From Pachypanchax playfairii (taxonomy: Eukaryota; Chordata; Actinopteri; Cyprinodontiformes; Aplocheilidae), in the NCBI GenBank assembly GCA_006937955.1, contig SSNP01000013.1:6431570-6495569 (forward strand): DNA of 64,000 nt. Reading direction: 5' to 3'. The notes below the pieces were generated by a model. It searched no databases. It was not told the origin of the DNA and saw nothing but the letters and a program-made list of their open reading frames with translations. Below are positions 1 through 9,682 of this stretch, piece by piece. Position 1 is the first letter of the stretch. Every line of letters begins with the position of its first letter. The position numbers and the translations under genes were made by a program.

Positions 1-240
1 TTAATGGGCTGCACAGTGGTGCATGATAGTTTCTTTATGTGGCCCTATGATGGACAGGTGACCTGTCCAGGTGTGACCCTGCCTCTGGACAACAAACCCT
101 TCTGCAGCTTCTATCTGATGTAACCGAGCAACACTCCCATACAAAAAGATCTGAGACTGAAAATGTACATCTTTAACTGTCTTCTTCATTCCAACAGCCT
201 CAAAAGTCACATGATATTCTTAAATGGTTAATTAGGATCT
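1..240. repeat. Decayed teleost interspersed repeat fragment
   Basis: The first bases read like the head of a very common fish repeat ('ggctgcacagtggtgca', seen elsewhere as a 'cggcacggtggtgcag' start). Around 48-100 comes the tail motif of the same family ('tgatggac.ggtgacctgtccagg'), so the middle is deleted. A fuller tail of the family lies at 29,119-29,369. The 69-codon minus-strand reading frame over this stretch is not a gene. From 240 to about 510 I see only AT-rich sequence. The family assignment is from memory. Confidence 0.5.
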
Positions 241-512
241 ATTTTTTTATTTATTTATTTTTTAAAATCACCTTTCAATGTTGAGCATTTCTCACATCAG
301 TCTTTAAATCAAGCTCAATGTCTTTGTGGTGATAGTCTGACACCTAGTGGCTAATTATAGATAGGACACTTTGGTTTAAGGATTGAATATGAAAATAACA
401 TGAAAAATGAAATAACACCAAGATCTTCTAGGTTTTTTACATGTAACACTGCATGTGATACAGGTAAGAAAAAGTGAAAGAACTCACACCAACAAGACGT
501 GAACTGCCAAAC

Positions 513-979
513 TTTATTTTAGATTAAAATAAAGCACAGCATTAAAACATTTAAAGACTTTATTAACATCCACCAACTGTCTGAAAGTGGAAAGACAAAG
601 ATGCAATCAAGCACTTCTGGTTTAACATCATGCTCAAATTTTAAGTTAGTCAAACTTGAATGCTCGAGAAAAAGAATTCACCTTTTATACGACTTGCCGC
701 CAACAAGCCGTAAAACAGACGAGTGAAGAGAAACTAACTAAACTTCAAGTTTGTGATGCTGAAAAAAAGCATTCAATTGTGTTTGTTTATATGGTCAGAG
801 TGTTTCGGATAATTTGTTAGTATGAAGCCTGCGATGCAGTTTAACACCAGGTCCTCAGGCTGGACACAGGTGAGATCAGCCCAGGTGTGAGAGGGGGCAG
901 GAAGCAGGAAAAGACAGGGGGCGGGGTTTGGGTTAACAGGGATAGAGGGGTGAGGAGGGCTGACTTCGAGGCTTTGTGT
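513..979 (-). other. EDF1 3' untranslated region and polyadenylation signal
   Basis: This lies downstream of the EDF1 stop codon on the minus strand. The complement of an AATAAA signal is at 513-518, so the transcript probably ends near 490-500. The interval has no open frame of note and contains a purine-rich tract around 890-960. Confidence 0.6.
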
Positions 980-3900
980 TCATTTCGTCATGGATTTTGC
1001 CTCCAGGGGTTGGCCAATATCTTTCCCACGCAGCTTTCGGCCTGAGGGTGGGGTTGGGGGAATAAATAAATAAAAAACACTGACTCACTGCACGTGACTT
1101 TTTATTTCTTAATTAAAGACATGAAACACTGGTCTCACCAATTGCTCTCTCAATTTTGCCCATGACCTGGTTGTTGGGTATCGCCTTCCCAGTCTCATAG
1201 TCAGCAATAACTTGAGGCTTCTCATTAATTTTCTGAAGAAAACATTTTCAAATTGAAATAGAAGGTTATTTAAACATAAAACTGAGACACAGAATAACAG
1301 TCATGCTAAAACTCCCTGTATCTGTGATTGATCGATCTCAAGACAGTAATTAAAGAGGACATTTCACACAAATTTCAGGACTTTGTGGTTATTTTTTAAG
1401 TATTAACCTGTAATATGAAACATTTTATATCTAAAAAACATTAGGAAACACTGATGAACAGACCTTTCAATGTATCTGCGTCAAGACTGGGCTAGCTTCA
1501 GGCAGCAACTCATTAATATTCATTATGCGAATTTGCTGGACTCTGATTGGCTAACAAACTAGCCTATGAGAGCACGCTTTCCTGCTTCCTTCCCCAATGC
1601 GCATGGCAACGGCGCACTGAGTATGTTCCAGTTGATGTGTTTATGCTAACAGTTTTTAGCCAGCAGCATGCTAGGCGTGGTTTCAACTGCGGGAGCTGAT
1701 GAATACAAACGAGCAAAGGCGTTGTGACGAAACAAATACAGGTCGTTCAAACTCGGATTTTATCGCCACCTGCGTAGTTTAAGAGATAAAAACTGAACGA
1801 GAACTTGTTGGGCTGTTTTCACACCGACTATGAAGGTAAGAACACCTGTGGAGCTAAATAAATTCAACAGAAACCTCAGAAAAAACGTTTTAATGGCCTC
1901 TTTAAAGTGACTCTGGTGTGATGTTTATACTTATTTTACTACTTCGTATCTATCAATACTTAATTTGTGCTCTGTGGACACTTTTCCACATAAACCAGGA
2001 TGCTCAAATTTCCAATACTAAAGTCTTAGTAATGGTTATTTATGGAATGTCACTGCACAATTTCAAGACACGCTTTTACCTCGAGACAAAACCAGAACGG
2101 GAGACGTAAACAAAGCAATTTACTATGGTAGAAACCAGGGCAAAAAACTGAGAATAAGATCACATGTCTGTAGTATCTGAGGGTTTTTGTCTTTCTGAAC
2201 AAGAGCACCACTGGAAAAAATTCTAGGGTAAACATTGCAAATTTAAAACACACCTCATTTAAAAGTTTCTGATTACTGTGTTTCGAATAAAGTTTTTCTC
2301 TGTCTTTTCCTACATGTGTGCTGCCACGTGTGTACTCACAGTAGCGAGGTCCTTCTGGGTTAATCCTTTCTCCTGCCTGCCCTGCTGAATAACTTTGCCC
2401 ACCTCCAGTGGAACCCTGTCATGGTGGAGCTCCTCTGTCTCTCGGTCCAGTTTTGCTGTGTTTTTTGTCACCAGATGCTGTTTGTTCTGCCCTGCAGACC
2501 CTGTGAGATAAGATGCACATCAAAGTTAATGCTGAAATGCTTCCAACTAGCTGGTAGTCTCTCAGACGTGGGTTTTAAATGTTTTTCTTGCACTGTGAAG
2601 TTTCAATAATCATTAAAGGAAGCTGAAATTTACATTTCTTGGTTGTCTCAACATCCTCTCCACGTCTCTGAGCAGAAGTGATCGCCTGGAGGAAAGATGG
2701 ACCAGGACACATTTAGTCTCAAAATAACTTTGTTTTATTGGTGGTAAATGACATTATGACCAGGCTTACATTAAGCCCTATCTGTGTTCGTTCATCATTT
2801 CCAATCATGTGGTTAATAAGTAACAAATCTGCTTATCTGCACATGTTGACTCAGTTAAACAAAACAACATCACGGTCAAAGATGTTCCCTTTCTAACTGG
2901 ATAGAATAATCTTTCAGTTTTCGTTCTGATTGTAGCTCATATCAGTATAACATTAAAAATCTGCTTAGGTCATTGTTGTCCCAGATATTTGAGCTGCGTT
3001 CGCTGAACAGAATGATGCACGCTTAAAGCTAGAAAATACAAGACAAAGTCAGAAATGTGTGAAAAGGTTTGCAGATTTGTAACAATCTGATTGGTCACGG
3101 TTTTGAAAACTACTGCTGACTTCTAAAGTTTTACATGGCTCGGACATAACATATCTATCTGACCTTCTTAATGTACATATGCTCCTGTAAGAGGACAACA
3201 GTCATTTAACCAGTTGGTCTAACATGTTTCAAGCTCCAAAACTGTGGAACAGCTTACCTCCTCAAATTCAGATGGCGGAGCATGTCAAGTCTTTTCATTT
3301 TCTCTGGATTTTAACCAGTTTTTGGTGTAAATATAGTTGATTATTTTATGTTGCCTTTAGGTAGATTATCTAGTTCTTATTGTTCTTGATGTTTTGTTGC
3401 CTTCATGCTGTTTTTATTGCTTGACCAAAGTGTAAAGCAACCAAATTCTGTGGTTTAAATGTGCCATATAAATCAAATTTATACGGACATTGATGTTTTA
3501 TCTTTATCAATAACATTAACAATGGTGAAGAACGGACTAACGTGATAATGACAAATATTTGTGAAGAAATTAACCTACTTGGTTTCAATTTTGAATCAAT
3601 TAATAGGACGAACGACACTGTTCAGTTATTTAAAACAAGATTTTTACGAGAATACGCGCATATTTGTATTCTGTTTTAAACAATCCAATATGCACTAATC
3701 CTAGTTTTACAAATAAATAAATAGAATAAAAAACGAGACAACGTGTTTACAGGACACGCGTTTAGCATATGGCTTGTTGAGAATGACGTTCTAACCTGTT
3801 AAGTTAAATTTCCTGTTTACGAGGAAAGCTAATCACTAAATAAAATATAACCAACGTCTCACGCGCTCGTTTAATCGATACACAAAAAACAACAACAAAC

Positions 3901-4176
3901 GGTCACATGTCGCCTTTAAAATAAATGACTAAACCACGACGCTTGGTTCGAACTCTGACCCGTACCAAAATGCAATATACTGTGTTTACAGTATAAAAAT
4001 TTGGTTTGGTTTTTATTTCTGTCAATAAATTCGAGTGGAATCAAGCCGAATATCCGACAGAAGCGCGAGCTAACGCAAGTTAAATGGTTAGAACTAACCT
4101 GTTTAGATTTGGCCTGCGCCGCAGTGGGGCCCTTCTTCCTCAACACAGTTACCGTATCCCAGTCACTTTCTGCCAT
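980..4176 (-). CDS. edf1: EDF1, endothelial differentiation-related factor 1 (MBF1), complete
   Basis: EDF1/MBF1 is a conserved transcriptional coactivator that bridges TBP to sequence-specific factors; it also binds calmodulin and collided ribosomes (family knowledge). Five coding exons were read on the minus strand: 4099-4176, 2634-2685, 2340-2500, 1139-1232 and 980-1041, all with GT-AG borders. Together they make 447 nt, an exact multiple of 3, giving 148 aa, the length I recall for the human protein. The N-terminus [20 protein letters not shown] and the stretch QRRGEDVET mark the MBF1 domain. [20 protein letters not shown] and [15 protein letters not shown] form the Cro/C1-type helix-turn-helix, about residues 81-135. 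The tail is [15 protein letters not shown]. The start is the first ATG after an upstream GC-richer promoter stretch. Intron 1 (2686-4098) holds a LINE relic. The next gene upstream is the unnamed coiled-coil gene on the same strand. Confidence 0.96.
1233..2339. other. EDF1 intron 3 with a GC-richer insert at about 1,480-1,850
   Basis: Most of this intron is AT-rich. The block 1,480-1,850 is richer in CpG and contains 'tgattggct' (an inverted CCAAT box) next to 'ttaatattcat', a combination I associate with dispersed fish repeats. It could instead be an internal promoter, but no exon is obvious downstream. The 63-codon frame at 1,918-2,109 has no recognisable content. Confidence 0.3.
3195..3475 (+). 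mobile_element. LINE relic: ORF2 C-terminal end plus 3' tail
   Basis: In EDF1 intron 1, opposite to the gene, bases 3,232-3,300 read [13 protein letters not shown] followed by VKSF on the plus strand. That is the hallmark C-terminal motif of reverse transcriptases of L2/CR1/Rex1-type LINEs. The sequence after it, down to 'aaatgtgccatataaatcaaatt' near 3,475, matches the usual 3' tail of such elements, with its '-tgctatataaataaa-' ending. The rest of the element is missing and the frame soon breaks. The exact clade is not resolved. Confidence 0.6.
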
Positions 4177-4330
4177 GTTTTCAAGGTTTCACTCAGCCCC
4201 CGTTAGAATTTCAGTCGATACGACAGTAAGACAGTTTGAGGACCGATGCAATACCGCAGCAGGAGGTTCGGCCACTTCTACGAGTCAGCTCCTTCCAGAA
4301 TTATCACCCACACGCGCTCTGCCAAACCTT
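4177..4330 (-). promoter_or_regulatory. EDF1 5' flank / promoter region
   Basis: The stretch just upstream of the EDF1 start codon is richer in CpG than its surroundings, as expected for a housekeeping promoter. No TATA box is placed convincingly. From 4,380 to about 4,560 the DNA is AT-rich and I see nothing in it. Confidence 0.35.
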
Positions 4331-4559
4331 TATTTATAACAGTGTGGTTAACAGAGACACGATGCAGCGCCCTCTGCTGGTTGAAGTCAACAGCGCATGA
4401 CCCATTGAAAACAAATTATAAACTTTTTACATCAGAAAAATAAAATAGAATACGTAAACCTACTTATTACAAAATAACAGTTTGAATACATATCTGTTGA
4501 CTGTATTTAAAAACTACTTTATGAACAATGTATAACTTTGTGCACAATGACATTTTTGT

Positions 4560-4853
4560 CTTTAATTTCATGTTTACATTACATTGCTTATATAATTTCA
4601 CAAAGACCTTATACATGAAATGTTCTGACCTACTATTAGGTTATTATTAATATTATTTTTACTCATATACACTGAACTGACAGGATTTATGGTCACCATT
4701 TACAGGACATTTCTGACGCAGCATCGCTGTTACGTCGCGTACAAATTGGGGACCAGCCAAACTCAGACAGGGTATCATCAGTCTGGTAGAGACGTCCCAA
4801 GCGGTAACCATGTCTGGAGCCCTGTCTTGATGCCCATGTACGGGGTTTTGGAT
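4560..4853 (-). other. 3' untranslated part of the coiled-coil gene
   Basis: This continues the last exon after the stop. An ATTAAA-type polyadenylation signal (complement at about 4,562-4,567) could end the transcript. Bases 4,690-4,857 are GC-richer than the flanks and carry a 54-codon frame without family resemblance. Confidence 0.35.
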
Positions 4854-5227
4854 TCATCTGTAGGAAAACATTAAAAGTAAAAAGGTAAGAAACCCTTGTA
4901 CTTTACGTAATCACATATCTGTTCAGTTTTTGCTCCCCACCTGAATAAAAACTGTTGCGTTGATATGAGAGTCTCCACTCGCTCAGACTGGTAATTCAGC
5001 CACTCCATGTGGTCACTAATAGACTCGGTTAAATCACGGTTTGTCTGTGTTAAGAGATTAAAACCCAACAACAAATTGGTTTGGATTAAATAGTTATTGA
5101 GCACAGATTAAAATTTTAACCCACGTACCCCATATATGTTGTCTCTCAGTTCAACAGCAGCAAGGCGAATGTTCTCCAGTTTGTCAATCTGCTCCGTCTC
5201 TTGATCATCGAGCTCCTGTATCATCAT
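4854..5227 (-). CDS. Small coiled-coil protein, unrecognised
   Basis: I do not recognise this gene. Three exon segments with good GT-AG borders are visible: 5129-5227 (the exon itself extends to 5258), 4941-5044, and a last segment whose first bases complete an arginine codon and then a stop (4854-4857). From the ATG at 5227 this gives 207 nt, 68 aa, in frame throughout. The product is acidic and fully helical in appearance: MMIQELDDQETEQIDKLEN, then LAAVELRDNIYG, then TESISDHMEWLNYQSERVET. A non-coding first exon is likely, ending at a donor (AAACAAG/GTAACT) near 5790. Its frame runs into the coding frame without a Met and has an in-frame TAG upstream, which is why I take the internal ATG. 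A longer product using an unseen upstream exon is possible. The last exon also holds a 54-codon open frame in another phase, starting at its first base (4857). The gene lies between EDF1 and PRRC2B, same strand. Confidence 0.5.
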
Positions 5228-5785
5228 CAGATCGTCATCCTGGGTCACAGTCACAGACCTGTAATTTAAGAAAACACAAAATCAAAAAAACAGCTTTGCT
5301 TCTTCCTACTGCCGTTTGAACATTTAATGGTGTGTTTTGTTCTAGTGCTATGAATTGGAAATGATTGTGAGTAATCTACATGTCCTTGTTATTATTTGTG
5401 TTCATGTCACTTTTTTTTTTATTTTTGTTTCTTATAGTGTTAAAAAAATAAACATAATAACAACTGTGAGAATCTTTAATATTAACGAAACAGTTAAGAA
5501 ACTTTGTTAAAAGGGGTTAAATCACTGACACTGTGTGACAAACTAAAGTTAAACATCCAAAAAAAGATACATAGTTTCGGTTGAGTTTACTTTTAGTTGA
5601 AGTCAAGTAAGCTTTGCAAACACTTGGCGTTTATTGACATTTGTTGTCAATAAATATTGTTGGGATTAAAACGAATTTGGTTAAAGGGTTGCAATTTGTC
5701 TCAGAACGACGGTTTTTATTACATATTTGCGCGAGCGCTTTTTCACGCAGACGCAGATGGATATAACTTTTAAACAAGAGCAAAG

Positions 5786-5935
5786 TTACCTTGTTTGTTC
5801 TGCAGCAGAGACACTCTGAATGCTTAAATCACAGATAAATACCGAGGCTGACGATAAATTCTAAAGTATGATTTTTTTCTTTGTCCAGTCCGGACTCGCA
5901 GGAATTGGCGTAAGTACGCTTCTGACGTCACGACG
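5786..5935 (-). promoter_or_regulatory. Likely first exon and promoter of the coiled-coil gene
   Basis: A donor-like AAACAAG/GTAACT lies near 5,790 on the minus strand, preceded by a CpG-containing stretch with 'gacgtcac' (a CRE-like motif) near 5,926-5,933. This looks like the 5' end of the transcript whose coding exons lie at 4.85-5.26 kb. Inferred only. Confidence 0.35.
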
Positions 5936-7880
5936 CTGGCAAGGACTTTGAGTTTTCCTGGTTCACAAAGTTTTGATCCTGGAAAACAGTAAACAAAGTT
6001 TCTTATACGCTTTTATTTATTTTATCCTTTTATGAAAATGCAGTCAAATAAAGTCAATTCAATAAAAAAGTGTTTTAAAAAGAAAATGGCTTTAGCTCAC
6101 TATGAGTCAGAGATTTTCCACAAAATAGATTTGATGTGCGTTATTTTTAAGTTTTATCTTCGCAATACCGTTATGTGACTAAATAAGTGTGTTTTTCCCC
6201 TTAATTCTGTTACACTTTACATTGAGGTCAATTTGAATTCCATTGCAGTTTTTGTAATACAGATTACAGTTGTTTTATTTCTGTTTAATAAATTACAAAA
6301 GCAAACAAACAAAAAAAAGTTTATAAATGTGAAAGTTTGACTAGTTTAATTAACTCTGTGTGAAATAACACACATTCTTTTTCATGTTTAGGATCAGGGC
6401 CCCAGTTACGGGACATTTCTGAGGCAGCATCAACCAGAAGAGGACACAGCATCAGCCCAACATGAGGCCTTTAACCATGTAAGACCCAACTTATTAAAAA
6501 ATAGCCAGAAAATTCTGATTATTTGGAACTGGGATGTTTACGAAGCCTTAGAACAAAATTCACAAACGTTTTTTGCTGTATCATGTTATTTATAATAGAT
6601 TTTTTGTATCACATTTATTACATTGGCCGTCTTTATGGTTTTATTGTAATATAAAAAATGAGTTAATAATAATAATACATTCATCCATATAATAATGATG
6701 ATTTAACCTGAAAAAAAAGGCAAGTGGATCATTTACTGGGAGCAACCATGTTAGAAATGATCAAAACTATGTAGCAAATATGATACAAGGGGCATTATAG
6801 GGTTAAATACAATGAATAAAAGGACTCATGCTTTTTAATAAGTTATGTAAATAACACATAAATAAATATATATTATAAATATATAAGAAATTAATTTAAC
6901 ACTGAATGTTCCACAATTCTAAATTCCTAGGTGCGTGTTGGACCTGTTTGTCACTTCTCCCCCTCTGGTTTGAGCAGGCTCCAGACTCATCTCTTTATCA
7001 TGGGGCAGACTCATTTTCCATTAACACCAACATACACGACATTCACTGTATTTATTAAAAACTGCCAGTTCAGTAATAATCCATGTCGAGTGACTGGTAT
7101 TTGAGGTCTGGTACCATTTATGTTTAGTTAAAACTATCCAGGTGACAAAGCTTCATAAAAGATCATATCATTGTCGTTTCAGGATATGCACAATTTAAAT
7201 TAGAGTTTGAATAAATGCACCTTTATTTTGAAATGCAATTGTGCACTTCAAAAAAGATAAATAACAAATTACAGAATAGCATCTCCCTCCTCAGAGAGCA
7301 CTGGAAGATATTCCTCCATCATATTAAAAGCTGTGGCGTTACAAAAGTTTTATTGAATCTTTTTTTGCAAATGTCCCAAATTCCTTCCAATTTCACACGA
7401 CTTCCTTAAATTTCCCTCCTAATTTTTCTTAAAGCTGAGCGCGTTTGTTTAATAAATCACTTAAAACCCATGAACTCCTCATCGATGAGACGTCATGACG
7501 CGCCACGCAGGAGGAACACAACACAACAGCAATGCTTCGTAGATTTCAAAAACATTTTTTTAGTCGTTTCTGAGGCAGTAAAGATGACCACAACATATTT
7601 ACGTGACTCATTAAGGAAGTGCTTATATCATAAGACAAAATGAAGACATTTTCCAGGCAGTAACACGTGTTCGGCAGTAATGCTGGTGTTTTGACCCCAG
7701 TGGTTATTTATAATAATAAAATATTAAAACTTATATTAAAAACATGAATGTAGATCAGATACAATGTTTTCATCTGCACAGATATCTCACAGACCTCGAA
7801 CTTCCCATAATTCCTTTCACAAAAATGTTAAGGCATGACACCAAAGTGACTACATAGAATCAACGATACATTTAAGAAAT
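5936..7880. other. Intergenic, AT-rich; one exon-like island at 6,391-6,479
   Basis: Most of this stretch is AT-rich with no supported gene. Bases 6,391-6,479 on the plus strand stand out: flanked by AG and GT, GC-richer, and open for about 30 codons (GPSYGTFLRQHQPEED then TASAQHEAFNH). I could not connect it to other exons. It may be a lost or distant gene's exon, or chance. A smaller GC-richer patch is at 6,930-7,000. Confidence 0.3.
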
Positions 7881-7889
7881 CACAACGGC

Positions 7890-9682
7890 TTTATTTTTCT
7901 TTAATAAGCTCTTTTTTTTAAAACAAAAAGGAAGTATTGACCAAATACCTGAAAGGTTAAAGGTCACGGGATAAACAAAAACATTGGATCAGATGTAGAA
8001 GCACTGGTCCTCTGACCCCCCCCCCTTCAAAAATCAGCATCGTGTACGTACAAAACCAAAAGTCAGGGCAGCATTTTGTGGTGCAGATACAACGATGAGA
8101 AGCATCAAGAGGGACAGTACACTCCAAATCCTGACACACCCGTCCAGTGAAAGAAGTCCTTTATAAGAAAAACACTTTTTTCCATCTTTAAATCCTTTAT
8201 AGTGCCACGATATTTAAAATGAAATGTGATTTTAACCCCCCCCCACAGATGAGGCCTGACTGTACAGTTAACTATGCATATACAGAAAAACCAGTCGGTC
8301 ATAAATAGAAACAGTTTGTAGTGTCATGGAGCATGATGACAAGCATTAACATCCAACCAGAAGTAAAATTGTGAAGTCCCGCCCCCCAGAAAAAAAAGTA
8401 AACAAACACCGGAGCAAACATTTCATTTTCAAACAATGCTTTAAAAGTCCTTTGTGGTCTGCTGAGAAAGACTGTACGCTCATTAAACAAGCAATGCAGG
8501 ATACCCCTTGTTTGTTTGTGATAATTAAATAAAGCCCCCCCCCCACCCACATTGTGTAGCATTTATTGCTGAAAAATGAAATTTCTCCCAGGAGCCTTAA
8601 AACCTCCAAAGTTCAGCAAACCACCCTTCAAATGAGGCATAAAAACAAATCACTTCAATCACATGTTCATCATCAAATTCATTCATCACAAGCCCAAGAA
8701 AGAGCGACGAGAAAGAAAGGCGTCATCTGGACGAGCGGTTCCTTACAGCATCAGAGAAACTTCACGTGTCCAGCTGCTTCCAGCTTAGTTGATCTAAACC
8801 CACACAGACAGACAGACAGACGAGTTCAGATCCAGTCTTTGTGAAATGTTGCCGCTTCTGGATGGGAGTCCTGCAACGTGCACGCTGCGTCGACGCCAGT
8901 GAGGATCCCACGGAAGCAACAAGATTTTGGTGAATGTTGAGATTTTTTCCTTTGAGTTTACATGTAAAACTGAACATCTGGACTAAAGAACAGTTAAAAA
9001 CAAAAACAAGCAGTTTGGCCACAGCTTATGGGTTGTTGTTGTTTACCTCCAGAGATGCAATAAACATGCCAATATGTTCACAAACTGGAGGCTTTTTAAT
9101 ATCAAATAAGTCCTTCACATGTGGCTTAAATGGGTGGTCAGGATGTTAATTTTTATTTACCAGCAAAATACAAAAAAAAAGGACAAAAAAAAATGTGCCC
9201 CACTGCATTTAAAGTTGTTAAAAGAAAATGACACTCAGCTAGTAGGTCAAGTGTTTCGCCTGCTTCTGAGGGCTTACAGTTCATGTACAGGAAGTAAATA
9301 AGGTTTGGCAAAAACAGTTTGAAAAGTGAAACATGAGTTGGCCATTTGTCTTTGTCCCACTTAGCGAGAAAAACTAATTCCTTCTCTAAACAATCACTCC
9401 TTAAAAAGGGTCTAATAATAAATTAAAGAGAACCGTAAAGAGATCTGCTGAAAAGACGGGTCTGTGTGTATGCTTCATTTATATATCTATATATATATAT
9501 ATTTATTTGTGTATATATTTCATATTTAATATCTCTATACTTGGTGTGACATAATAGTGTCCAGTTCTGGAAGTCCAAGAAGCATGTGAACGCCTCTTGC
9601 CTTGGAGCCTCGGGATACGCTGGGTTTGGGAGGCTCAGACGCGGGTCAGGCTCGGTGGTGATGAGGATTTTAAGGTCCATTG
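7890..9682 (-). other. PRRC2B 3' untranslated region (about 1.8 kb) with polyadenylation signal
   Basis: This follows the PRRC2B stop codon without an intron. The complement of AATAAA at 7,890-7,895 is the most likely end. In the transcript sense it carries three uninterrupted runs of 9-10 G (plus-strand C runs at 8,016-8,025, 8,236-8,244 and 8,535-8,544) and a TA-rich tract around 9,480-9,515. The several 60-96-codon frames over it, on both strands, look like chance. Confidence 0.65.

Noticed and set aside
1480..1850. Internal promoter or repeat in EDF1 intron 3
   Set aside because: CpG-richer with an inverted CCAAT motif, but there is no supported exon or repeat identity; left as a note in the intron entry.
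8105..9022. Several 65-92-codon frames on both strands
   Set aside because: They lie in the PRRC2B 3'UTR, cross homopolymer runs and resemble nothing.
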